From the NCBI RefSeq assembly GCF_001722485.1, contig NZ_LWGL01000001.1, positions 32,714 through 96,713 of the forward strand: a DNA stretch of 64,000 bases, in the 5' to 3' direction. Within the stretch, counting starts at the first letter, position 1. Every line of letters begins with the position of its first letter. This stretch comes from Cellulosimicrobium cellulans (lineage in GTDB: Bacteria; Actinomycetota; Actinomycetes; Actinomycetales; Cellulomonadaceae). The notes beneath the pieces were generated by a model, which did no database searches, was not told the DNA's origin, and was given only the letters and a program-made list of their open reading frames with translations. The position numbers were made by a program, and so were the translations under genes. Shown here piece by piece: positions 27,330-35,057 of the stretch.

Positions 27330-28220
27330 ATGCGCATCGGATTCATCGGCCTCGGGATCATGGGCAAGCCCATGGCCCTCAACCTCGCCCGGGCCGGCCA
27401 CGACCTCGTCGTCAGCAAGCACAGCGGCGCCGCGACCGAGCTCGCGGAGGCCGGGGCGGCGCTCGCCGACAGCCCCCGCGCGATCGCCGAGCAGGTCGAG
27501 CTCGTCGTCACGATGCTGCCGAACGGCCCCGAGGTGCACGACGTCGCGCTCGGCGCCGACGGCATCGCCGAGGGTGCTCACGAGGGCCTCGTGCACGTCG
27601 ACATGAGCTCGATCACGCCGGCCGCCGCCCGCGAGGTCCACGACGGCCTCGCCCGCGTCGGGGTGGCGATGCTCGACGCCCCGGTCAGCGGCGGCGAGCC
27701 CAAGGCCGTCGCGGGCACGCTGTCCGTCATGGTCGGCGGGGACGAGGAGGTCTTCGACCGCGTCCGCGAGGTCCTCGAGGTCGTGGGGTCCTCCGTCGTG
27801 CGGGTCGGGCCGATCGGGGCCGGCAGCACCGCGAAGCTCGCGAACCAGGTCGTCGTGGCCGGCACCATCGCCGCGGTGTCCGAGGCCCTCGTCCTGGCCG
27901 AGCTCGCCGGGGTGGACCCGGCCGCCGTCGTCGCGGCGATCCGCGGCGGGCTGGCCGGCAGCGCGGTCCTCGAGGCGAAGGCCCCGATGATGCTCGACCG
28001 CGACTTCACGCCCGGCTTCCGCATCGAGCTGCACGCGAAGGACCTGCGCAACGCCCTGGAGACCGGGTCCCAGCTCGACGCGCCCCTGCCTCTCACGGGC
28101 TCGGTGCTCGCGATGATGGACGCGCTCGAGGGCGACGGGCACGGCGCCGACGACCACAGCGGGCTCGTCCAGTACTACGAGGACATCGCCGGCACGCAGG
28201 TCCGCAGGGCCGAGCCGTGA
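27330..28220 (+). CDS. garR: 2-hydroxy-3-oxopropionate (tartronate semialdehyde) reductase
   Basis: A 296-residue beta-hydroxyacid dehydrogenase. The NAD(P) Rossmann motif is GFIGLGIMGKPMALNLARAG at the N-terminus, the substrate loop is DAPVSGGEPKAVAGTLSVMVGG, and the catalytic Lys is in GAGSTAKLANQ. Reduces tartronate semialdehyde to glycerate, the step after aldol cleavage of 5-keto-4-deoxyglucarate. The stop overlaps the next start (GTGA), coupling it to the aldolase gene. Closely related 3-hydroxyisobutyrate dehydrogenases look similar; context favours GarR. Confidence 0.9.
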   Translation: MRIGFIGLGIMGKPMALNLARAGHDLVVSKHSGAATELAEAGAALADSPRAIAEQVELVVTMLPNGPEVHDVALGADGIAEGAHEGLVHVDMSSITPAAAREVHDGLARVGVAMLDAPVSGGEPKAVAGTLSVMVGGDEEVFDRVREVLEVVGSSVVRVGPIGAGSTAKLANQVVVAGTIAAVSEALVLAELAGVDPAAVVAAIRGGLAGSAVLEAKAPMMLDRDFTPGFRIELHAKDLRNALETGSQLDAPLPLTGSVLAMMDALEGDGHGADDHSGLVQYYEDIAGTQVRRAEP

Positions 28221-28873
28221 CCGCGGAGCCCGCGGTCCGCACCGACCTCCTCGCGCGCCTGAGCGGCGTGCCGGCGGTCGCCATCCTCCGCGCCCCCGAC
28301 GCCGACCGGTTCGTCGCGGCGTCCGAGGTGCTCTGGGACGCCGGCTTTCGGTGCCTGGAGCTCACCATGACGACGCGCGGCGTCCTCGACGCCGTCCGCG
28401 AGGTACGCCGCACGCTGCCGGACGAGCTCGTGCTCGCCGTCGGGACCGTGCGGTCCGAGCAGCACGTGCAGGACGCCGTCGACGCGGGTGCGGACTTCCT
28501 CGTCAGCCAGGTCCTGCGCGCCCCGCTCGTCGAGAGCGCACGGGCGCGCGGGGTGCCGTTCGTGCCCGGCGCGCTGACCCCGACGGAGATCCTCGCCGCC
28601 TGGGAGACGGGCGTGCCCGCGGTGAAGGTGTCGCCGGTCGGCCCCGTGGGCGGCGTCGCGTACCTGGAGCAGCTGCGCGCGCCGCTGCCCGACATCCCGC
28701 TCATGCCGACCGGTGGGGTGGCGATCGACGAGATCGGCGCGTACCTCGACCGGGGCGCGGTCGTCGTCGGGCTCAGCGGCCCCCTCCTCGGGGACGCGCT
28801 CCTGCCGGGCGGCGACCTGACGGCGCTCGCCGACCGGGCGCGCCGCGCGGTCGACGCGGCGGCCGGTCGGTGA
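28217..28873 (+). CDS. KDPG/KHG-type class I aldolase in aldarate operon
   Basis: A 218-residue Eda-family aldolase. Residues expected for the family: Glu in FRCLELTMTTRG (about 49-60), FVPGALTPTEI (about 114-124) and the Schiff-base Lys in GVPAVKVSPVGPVGG (about 135). Normal partners are KDPG or 4-hydroxy-2-oxoglutarate, yet here it is coupled to garR in a cluster that otherwise lacks the usual HpcH-type 5-keto-4-deoxyglucarate aldolase (GarL). The inferred role is cleavage of 5-keto-4-deoxyglucarate to pyruvate and tartronate semialdehyde. GTG start overlapping the garR stop. Confidence 0.85.
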   Translation: MTAEPAVRTDLLARLSGVPAVAILRAPDADRFVAASEVLWDAGFRCLELTMTTRGVLDAVREVRRTLPDELVLAVGTVRSEQHVQDAVDAGADFLVSQVLRAPLVESARARGVPFVPGALTPTEILAAWETGVPAVKVSPVGPVGGVAYLEQLRAPLPDIPLMPTGGVAIDEIGAYLDRGAVVVGLSGPLLGDALLPGGDLTALADRARRAVDAAAGR

Positions 28874-28888
28874 CCTGAGCGTCCGCCG

Positions 28889-30218
28889 TCAGGCGGCGGG
28901 CACGCGGGCCGTGTCCCGCGGCGTGGTCGGGTCCTGCCCGACGACGGTGCTCACCTCGGCGGCGGGGGCGGCGGCCTCGGTGCGGGGCACGCCGGCGACG
29001 AACGCCTCGCGGGGCCGCTGCACGGCGGTGAGCGAGACGACGTCGCGACCGAACAGCGCGGCGGTCAGCCACACCGCGAGGACGCGGACCTTGCGCTCCC
29101 ACGTGGGGATCGCGAGCACGTGGTACCCGCGGTGCATGAGCCACGCGAGCGCACCGCGCACGACGAGCCGGCGGTACTCGAACACGCCCGAGCCGATGCC
29201 GAGCGTCGCGACGACGCCGAGGCTCCCGTGCACGTACGGGTGCGTCGGGCGGCCGCGGCGGGCGGCGACGAGGTTGCGCGCGAGGCGCCGCCCCTGCCGC
29301 ACGGCGTGCTGGGCGTTCGGCACGGTGAGCGCGCCGGAGCGCGGGACGGCGAGGTCGGGCACGGCGCGCGTCGACGGGCAGGTCGGTGTGGGTGGCGACG
29401 ACGGGGTTCGCCGCGTTGCCGGCCGTCCACACGAGCAAGCCCGTGGCGAACTCCTCGCCGGTCGACAGGCGGACGACGCCGCCCTCGGCCGACTCGAGCC
29501 CGGCGCCGAGGTGCACGTGCGCGCCGCGACGCTCGAGCTGCTGGACCACCCAGCGCCCCGGGCGCTCGGTGACCTCGGGCAGGATGCGCGAGTTGCGCTC
29601 GACGAGGTGGAACTGCGGCTCCGACGCGTCGATCTCCGGGTACAGGCGCAGGAGGTCGTGGGCGAGCGAGAGCAGCTCGGCGAAGCCCTCGACGCCCGAG
29701 AACCCGCCGCCGACGAACGTCACGGTGAGCAGGCGCTCGCGCTCCGGCCCGGCGGGCAGGCTCGCCGCGCGGTCGAACGACGTGAGCAGGCGGTCGCGGA
29801 TCGCGACGGCCTCCTCGACGTGCTTCATGCCGATCGCGTGCTCGGCGACGCCCGGCACGGGGAAGACGCGCGTGACCGCGCCGGCGGTGACGACCACCGT
29901 GTCGTAGGGCAGCCGGTACTCGTCGCCCGAGCGGGGCCGGACGACGACCGCGCGGTCCGCGTGGTCGACGCGCGTGACCGTGCCGTCGACGAGGCGCGTT
30001 CGGTGCAGGTGGCGCCGGTGCGCGACGGCCGCGTGGCGGGCCTCGACGGAGCCGGCGACGACCTCGGGCAGGAAGGGCTGGTAGGTCATGTACGGGCGCG
30101 GGTCGACGAGCACGATCTCGACGTCGCCGCGGCGCAGCTCGCGCCGCAGGCGCTTCTCGAGCTCGCGGGCCGCCGTGAACCCGGCGTAGCCCCCACCGAC
30201 GATGACGATGCGTTCCAT
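28889..30218 (-). pseudogene. Type II NADH dehydrogenase (NDH-2), broken by internal deletion and frameshift
   Basis: Reading from ATG 30218 (AGGAGG upstream), residues 1-284 give a normal NDH-2 N-terminus: GxGxxG in IVIVGGGYAGFTAARELEKRL, PRPYMTYQPFLPEVVAGSVEARH, second nucleotide motif VTFVGGGFSGVEGFAELL and LLVWTAGNAANPVVATHTDLPVDAR. At about 29,363-29,370 the frame changes. The C-terminal part (VPDLAVP, LTVPNAQHAVRQGRRLARNL, then the membrane-binding HRGYHVLAIPTWERKVRVLAVWL) continues in another frame to 28,889. The stretch that should join them, including the conserved FAD-contacting GDxA motif, is absent. It would otherwise be a quinone-reducing respiratory dehydrogenase. Confidence 0.85.
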
Positions 30219-30439
30219 GACCGCCTCCTGTGCGGCGCGCCCTCTGCGCGCTCTCACCCCCTCGACCGCGCAGCCCACCGATCCGTGACACCCGCCAGGC
30301 TCCGTCGCCCACCGTCCGAGACGACCGCGCCGGGGCTGTCACAGACCGGCGCGGTGCTCGGTCTAGACCAGTGGCGGCCGGTACGACGCCCGCCGCCCGG
30401 CCCCTCACCGGACCGTCCTCCCGAGCAAGGAGCACGAGC

Positions 30440-31390
30440 ATGAGCGAACACGTCCTCGAACCGCAGGCCCAGGAGTTCGCCGAGGCGACCTCGAAGCCGC
30501 CGTTCCTCTACGAGCTGGGCCCGGAGGGGGCCCGCAAGGTGCTCGACGACGTCCAGTCCGCGCCCGTCGACCTGCTGGACGTCGACGAGGAGTGGCGCAC
30601 GGTCTCCGCCGACGTCGGGGACGTCGACGTGCGGATCGTCCGGCCCGCCGGCTCGACGGGCCCGCTGCCCGTCGTCCTCTACGTGCACGGCGGGGGCTGG
30701 GTGCTCGGCAACGCCGGCACGCACGACCGCCTCGTGCGCGAGCTCGCCGTCGGCGCGCAGGCCGCGGTCGTCTTCGTCGAGTACGACCGGTCTCCCGAGG
30801 CGCGGCACCCCGTCGCGGTCGAGCAGGCGTACGCAACCGCGCGCTGGATCACCACCGAGGGCGCGTCGCACGGCTTCGACACGTCCCGTCTCGCCGTCGC
30901 GGGCGACTCCGTGGGTGGCAACATGGCCGCCGTCCTCGCGATCCTCGCGAAGCAGCGCGGCGACGTGACGTTCGTCCACCAGTCGCTCTACTACCCGGTC
31001 ACGGACGCGGGCCAGGACACGGACTCCTACCGCGAGTTCGCCGACGGCCCGTTCCTCACGGCCAAGGCCATGGCGTGGTTCTGGGACTGCTACCAGCCCG
31101 ACGTCGACGCGCGCGCCGACATCACCGCCTCACCGCTGCGCGCGAGCCTCGACGACCTGGCCGGGCTGCCGCCCGCGCTCGTGATCGTCGACGAGAACGA
31201 CGTCCTGCGCGACGAGGGCGAGGCGTACGCGCGCCGGCTCGTCGAGGCCGGGGTGCGCGTGACCAGCACCCGCTACAACAACGTCCTCCACGACTTCATG
31301 ATGCTCAACCCGATCCGCCCGACCGCCGCCGCGAGCGGCGCCGTCGCCCAGGCGATCGACACGCTGCGCACCGCGCTCGGCACCCGCTGA
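30440..31390 (+). CDS. Alpha/beta hydrolase, HSL/lipase-esterase type
   Basis: A 316-residue hydrolase_3-family esterase. The oxyanion-hole motif is VVLYVHGGGWVLGN (about residues 77-90), the nucleophile elbow is AVAGDSVGGNMAAVLA (about 152-167; GDSVGG), the acid is in PALVIVDENDVLRDEG and the His in NNVLHDFMML. AAGGAG precedes ATG 30440; the frame is open further upstream without family resemblance. Same strand as a second hydrolase 50 nt downstream. Substrate unknown. Confidence 0.9.
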   Translation: MSEHVLEPQAQEFAEATSKPPFLYELGPEGARKVLDDVQSAPVDLLDVDEEWRTVSADVGDVDVRIVRPAGSTGPLPVVLYVHGGGWVLGNAGTHDRLVRELAVGAQAAVVFVEYDRSPEARHPVAVEQAYATARWITTEGASHGFDTSRLAVAGDSVGGNMAAVLAILAKQRGDVTFVHQSLYYPVTDAGQDTDSYREFADGPFLTAKAMAWFWDCYQPDVDARADITASPLRASLDDLAGLPPALVIVDENDVLRDEGEAYARRLVEAGVRVTSTRYNNVLHDFMMLNPIRPTAAASGAVAQAIDTLRTALGTR

Positions 31391-31439
31391 GCGACGACCA
31401 CCACCCGCACCCGAGCACCGCACCCGTCAGGAGACATCC

Positions 31440-32165
31440 ATGCCCGCACCCACCGTCGTCCTCGTCCACGGGGCGTTCGCCGACTCCACGAGCTGGAACG
31501 GCGTCGTCGAGCGGCTGCGCGCCGCCGGCGTGCCCGCCGTCGCCAACGCCAACCCGCTGCGCTCGCTCGCCGGCGACGCCGCCTACCTGCGCGACGTCGT
31601 CACGTCGATCGAGGGGCCCGTCCTCGTCGTCGCCCACTCCTACGGCGGCATGGTCGCCACGCACGGCGCCGCGGGCGCGGAGAACGTCGTCGGCCTCGTC
31701 TACGTCGGCGCCTTCGCGCCCGACACCGGCGAGAGCGCGTTCGAGCTCTCGGCGAAGTTCCCGGGCAGCACGCTCGGGGACGCCGTCGCGCCCACCCTCC
31801 TCGCGGACGGCGGGCAGGAGCTCACCATCCGCCAGGACGCCTTCCACCAGCAGTTCGTCGCCGACGTCGACGAGGAGACCGCCGCCCTCATGGCCGTGGC
31901 CCAGCGTCCCGTCGCCCTCGCGGCGCTCAACGAGCCGCTCGGCACCGCCGACCCGGCGTGGCGGCACCTCCCGTCGTGGTTCGTCCACGGCGCCGAGGAC
32001 CGCAACATCCCGGCCGAGGCGCTGCGCTTCATGGCCGAGCGGGCCGGCTCGCGCGGCACCACCGAGGTCCCCGGCGCGTCCCACGCGCTCGCCGTCTCGC
32101 AGCCCGGCGCCGTCGCGCAGGTCGTGCTCGAGGCCGTGCGCGCCGTGAGCGGCACGGCCGCCTGA
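31440..32165 (+). CDS. Alpha/beta hydrolase (EstC/hydroxynitrile-lyase-like)
   Basis: A 241-residue alpha/beta hydrolase. Start TVVLVHGAFADSTSWNGVVERL, nucleophile elbow VVAHSYGGMVATHGA (about 64-78), acid region WFVHGAEDRNIPAEA and His in VPGASHALAVSQP. ATG 31440 follows CAGGAGA. Ends just before a strong hairpin, so it probably closes a two-gene unit with the HSL-type esterase. Substrate unknown. Confidence 0.9.
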   Translation: MPAPTVVLVHGAFADSTSWNGVVERLRAAGVPAVANANPLRSLAGDAAYLRDVVTSIEGPVLVVAHSYGGMVATHGAAGAENVVGLVYVGAFAPDTGESAFELSAKFPGSTLGDAVAPTLLADGGQELTIRQDAFHQQFVADVDEETAALMAVAQRPVALAALNEPLGTADPAWRHLPSWFVHGAEDRNIPAEALRFMAERAGSRGTTEVPGASHALAVSQPGAVAQVVLEAVRAVSGTAA

Positions 32166-32177
32166 GCCGCTGACCCC

Positions 32178-32221
32178 GAGCCCTCCGGCGACGCGCGTGG
32201 CGCCGCGTCGTCGGAGGGCTC
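32178..32221 (+). terminator. Strong hairpin after the hydrolase pair
   Basis: GAGCCCTCCG pairs with CGGAGGGCTC and, after one G-T pair, CGACGCG pairs with CGCGTCG: 18 bp around an 8-nt loop, 12 nt after the hydrolase stop. No T-run follows, which is usual in this GC-rich background. Confidence 0.8.
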
Positions 32222-32284
32222 CGCTCGACGACCGGCCGACCACGGTGTTTGACCCGCGACAGGCGACGGCCGAGACTTGCGCGA

Positions 32285-33109
32285 GTGACCTCCGATCCGA
32301 CGCTCGCCCCGCAGATCCCCACGCCGTACGAGGACCTCCTGCGGGACGTCCTGGAGAACGGCACCCCCAAGGGCGACCGGACGGGGACGGGCACGCGCAG
32401 CGTGTTCGGCCGGCAGATCCGGTTCGACCTGTCACAGGGCTTCCCGCTGATCACGACGAAGCGCGTGCACCTGAAGTCGATCGCGTACGAGCTCCTGTGG
32501 TTCCTGCGCGGCGAGTCGAACGTGCGCTGGCTGCAGGAGCGCGGCGTGAGCATCTGGGACGAGTGGGCCGACGCCGACGGCGAGCTCGGCCCGGTCTACG
32601 GCGTCCAGTGGCGCTCGTGGCCGACGCCGGACGGCCGCCACGTGGACCAGATCGCCCAGGTGATCGAGCAGATCCGCAGCAACCCGGACTCGCGCCGGCA
32701 CATCGTCTCGGCGTGGAACGTCGCGGAGATCGAGAACATGGCACTGCCGCCGTGCCATGCGATGTTCCAGTTCTACGTCGCCGACGGCCGCCTCTCGTGC
32801 CAGCTCTACCAACGCTCGGCCGACCTCTTCCTCGGCGTGCCGTTCAACATCGCGTCGTACGCGCTGCTGGTCCACATGGTCGCGGCGCAGACCGGCCTTG
32901 ACGTCGGCGACTTCGTGTGGACGGGCGGCGACGTGCACATCTACGACAACCACGTCGAGCAGGTGCGCGAGCAGCTCACGCGCGCGCCCTACCCGTACCC
33001 GACGCTGCGCCTCGCGCCGCGCGACTCCATCGACGCGTACGAGTACGAGGACATCGAGGTCGTCGGGTACCAGCACCACCCGACGATCAAGGCACCGATC
33101 GCCGTATGA
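32285..33109 (+). CDS. thyA: Thymidylate synthase
   Basis: A 274-residue ThyA making dTMP from dUMP with methylene-tetrahydrofolate. Signatures: [19 protein letters not shown] (folate/phosphate site), [22 protein letters not shown], the nucleophile Cys in [13 protein letters not shown] (about 155), [26 protein letters not shown] and [15 protein letters not shown] 32285 fits the family start; an upstream in-frame ATG (32249) adds only basic residues. Followed closely by folA, the usual thyA-folA pair. Confidence 0.96.
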   Translation: MTSDPTLAPQIPTPYEDLLRDVLENGTPKGDRTGTGTRSVFGRQIRFDLSQGFPLITTKRVHLKSIAYELLWFLRGESNVRWLQERGVSIWDEWADADGELGPVYGVQWRSWPTPDGRHVDQIAQVIEQIRSNPDSRRHIVSAWNVAEIENMALPPCHAMFQFYVADGRLSCQLYQRSADLFLGVPFNIASYALLVHMVAAQTGLDVGDFVWTGGDVHIYDNHVEQVREQLTRAPYPYPTLRLAPRDSIDAYEYEDIEVVGYQHHPTIKAPIAV

Positions 33110-33131
33110 CGCCCCTCCGCACGGCCGGCTG

Positions 33132-33668
33132 GTGATCGGCCTCGTCTGGGCGCAGGCGCGCGACGCCGCCGGGCGCCCGGTCATCGGCGCGGGCGGCACC
33201 ATGCCGTGGCACCTGCCCGAGGACCTCGCGCACTTCCGCCGCCTCACGTCCGGCCACCCCGTCGTCATGGGCCGCCGCACGTGGGACTCGCTCCCGCCGC
33301 GGTTCCGGCCGCTGCCGGGCCGCACGAACGTCGTCGTCACGCGCCAGGCCGGCTGGGTGCCCGACGACGGTCGCGCCCCCGAGGACGGCCGCGCGCAGGT
33401 CCACGTGGCCGGGTCCGTGGACGACGCGCTCGACCTCGCGCGCGCGGCGGCGGGGCCGGACGACGAGGTGTGGGTGATCGGCGGGGCCCAGCTCTACGCG
33501 GCCGCGATCGCTCGGGCCGACCGGTGCGTCGTCACCGAGATCGACGCCGAGGTTGAGGGCGACACGTTCGCCCCGGCCGTCCCCGCCGGCTGGCGCGCGG
33601 ACGCGGGGGAGTGGGCGACGTCGTCCACCGGCCTGCGCTTCCGCATGGTCACGCACCACCGCACCTGA
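33132..33668 (+). CDS. folA: Dihydrofolate reductase
   Basis: A 178-residue DHFR that regenerates tetrahydrofolate used by ThyA. Conserved residues: IGLVWAQ at the N-terminus, MPWHLPEDLAHFRRLTSGHPVVMGRRTWDSLP (active-site acidic residue in PED, NADPH-binding region), and VWVIGGAQLYAAAI. GTG 33132, 22 nt after thyA, gives the family N-terminus directly; no strong ribosome-binding site is visible, so translational coupling is likely. Confidence 0.93.
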   Translation: MIGLVWAQARDAAGRPVIGAGGTMPWHLPEDLAHFRRLTSGHPVVMGRRTWDSLPPRFRPLPGRTNVVVTRQAGWVPDDGRAPEDGRAQVHVAGSVDDALDLARAAAGPDDEVWVIGGAQLYAAAIARADRCVVTEIDAEVEGDTFAPAVPAGWRADAGEWATSSTGLRFRMVTHHRT

Positions 33669-33682
33669 CGTCGCCCGCGGCC

Positions 33683-33704
33683 CGCCCTCACCCGCCGGAG
33701 GGCG
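33683..33704 (+). terminator. Hairpin after thyA-folA
   Basis: CGCCCTC-N8-GAGGGCG, 7-bp arms, 14 nt after the folA stop and before the padR promoter. Confidence 0.55.
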
Positions 33705-33725
33705 ACATCGGCGTGCGGGTCTATG

Positions 33726-33754
33726 TTGACTCTCTATCTAGTGCTGGATACGGT
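33726..33754 (+). promoter_or_regulatory. padR promoter, leaderless arrangement
   Basis: TTGACT (33726-33731), 17-bp spacer, TACGGT (33749-33754), then the GTG start 6 nt further on at 33761. Initiation about 7 nt after the -10 would place the transcript start at the GTG, and no Shine-Dalgarno sequence is present. The region is locally AT-rich (TCTATCTAG, GGTCTAG), suitable for PadR autoregulation, but no clear dyad was found. Confidence 0.7.
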
Positions 33755-33760
33755 CTAGCT

Positions 33761-34129
33761 GTGACCGCGACAGAGGACTGGCCCAGCGAGTGGCTGCGCG
33801 GCGTGCTCACGGTCTGCGTCCTGCGCGTGCTCGCAGACGGGCCGACGTACGGCTACGCCATCGCCGCGGCGCTCGCCGACGGCGGGCTCGGCCCGCTCAA
33901 GGGCGGCACGCTGTACCCGCTGCTCAAGCGTCTCGAGGACGCGGGACGGGTCGTCACGGAGTGGCGACCCGGCGAGGGTGGCCCCGGCCGCAAGTACTAC
34001 GCGCTGACCGCGCAGGGGAGCGAGGAGCTGCGCCGGTCCGCCGACCAGTGGGAGGCGTTCACCGCGACGACGCTCCGGCTCGTCCGCGACGGCGCGCACC
34101 GGCCGACGACCACGGAGGAGAACGGATGA
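33761..34129 (+). CDS. PadR-family transcriptional regulator
   Basis: A 122-residue PadR-type winged-helix repressor: LRGVLTVCVLRVLADGPTYGYAIAAALADGGLGPLKGGTLYPLLKRLEDAGRVVTEWRPGEGGPGRKYYALTAQG is recognisable across residues 10-85 as the standard PadR domain (helix 3 GTLYPLLKRLE). GTG 33761 lies right behind a promoter. It overlaps the next gene by 4 nt (ATGA), the usual layout of a PadR with its partner membrane protein. Confidence 0.92.
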   Translation: MTATEDWPSEWLRGVLTVCVLRVLADGPTYGYAIAAALADGGLGPLKGGTLYPLLKRLEDAGRVVTEWRPGEGGPGRKYYALTAQGSEELRRSADQWEAFTATTLRLVRDGAHRPTTTEENG

Positions 34130-34917
34130 GCACGGCGAACACGAGGCAGGAACGGCGTGACGCCCGCCGCTACGCGATCGAGCGCGAGCTCGCGCCGCAC
34201 GTCGACCCGCAGTGGGCCGAGGCGGTCCTGCTCGAGCTCCGCATCCAGGGCGTCGCGGGCGACCAGATCGGCGAGGTCCTCGGCGAGGTCGACTCCCACT
34301 GCGCCGAGAGCGGGGAGGACGCGCAGGAGGCGTTCGGGGATCCCGTCGAGTACGCGCGCTCCCTCGGGCTGCCGCCCAGCCCCGGGCAGGGCCCGGCCGC
34401 GATCGTCGGGAGCGTGCTGCCCACGCTCGTGCAGCTCGTGGGCATGCTCCTCACCCTCTGGTCCGTCCCCGCGCTCGCGGAAGGCGCGGCCGTGGAGGTC
34501 ACGGTCGGCCAGGCGCTCGCGGCCGTCGCCGTCGTCGCCGCCGTCCTGCTGCTCGTGTGGCGTCCCGAACCCGCGCTCCGCGCGCTCGTCCGGCACCCCG
34601 TGCTGGGCACCCTCGGGTTCGGGGCGGCGTCCGCCGCCCTCGTCGTGCCGCTCGTGCTGCTGCGCGGGGCCCTCGTCACGCTCCCCGCCGCGCTCTCGTG
34701 CGTCGTCGGCGTCGTGCTCCTCGTGGCCGGCGTGCTCGTCGAGCTGGCCCGGACGCGACGGCCCGACGACGCCGACCCGGTCGTCGCGCCGCTCCAGGAC
34801 GAGGGAGTGATGGCGCGGCGCCTGCGCGAGGGCCGCCGCGTGCGGCTGCTGGGCGTGCTGCTCGTGCCGGCGTGGACGGTCGTCGTCGGCGTGCTGCTCT
34901 GGTGGCTCGCCTCGTAG
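34126..34917 (+). CDS. HAAS-domain (DUF1700-like) membrane protein partner of PadR
   Basis: A 263-residue protein. The N-terminal helical domain (about residues 12-85, ERELAPHVDPQWAEAVLLELRIQGVAGDQIGEVLGEVDSHCAE..AFGDPVEYARSLGLP split over this stretch) looks like the HAAS/DUF1700 fold often paired with PadR. Six or so hydrophobic helices follow. ATG start overlaps the padR stop. Such pairs are thought to sense membrane or antibiotic stress; that is inference. Confidence 0.78.
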   Translation: MSTANTRQERRDARRYAIERELAPHVDPQWAEAVLLELRIQGVAGDQIGEVLGEVDSHCAESGEDAQEAFGDPVEYARSLGLPPSPGQGPAAIVGSVLPTLVQLVGMLLTLWSVPALAEGAAVEVTVGQALAAVAVVAAVLLLVWRPEPALRALVRHPVLGTLGFGAASAALVVPLVLLRGALVTLPAALSCVVGVVLLVAGVLVELARTRRPDDADPVVAPLQDEGVMARRLREGRRVRLLGVLLVPAWTVVVGVLLWWLAS

Positions 34918-34940
34918 CCGTCGTCCCAGGTCACGGCCGC

Positions 34941-34959
34941 GCCGGTGACGGACACCGGC
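34941..34959 (+). terminator. Hairpin after padR operon
   Basis: GCCGGTG-ACGGA-CACCGGC, 7-bp perfect arms and a 5-nt loop, 23 nt after the stop of the PadR partner gene. Confidence 0.55.
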
Positions 34960-34982
34960 CGGGCGATCTCCGCACTCATTTC

Positions 34983-35009
34983 TCACGACTGCTCCTGGAC
35001 GGCCGATAG
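34983..35009 (+). promoter_or_regulatory. Sigma-28 (FliA/WhiG)-like promoter of first chemoreceptor gene
   Basis: TCAC (34983-34986), 15-bp spacer, GCCGATAG (35002-35009), 48 nt before the GTG start. The flagellar-type consensus is TAAA-N15-GCCGATAA. The -10 matches 7 of 8. The same layout with an unrelated spacer precedes the second chemoreceptor gene. Confidence 0.65.
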
Positions 35010-35057
35010 GACTTCATGCCTGGACGCCCGTCCTGGTCGGAATGAGGGAGCAATTTC

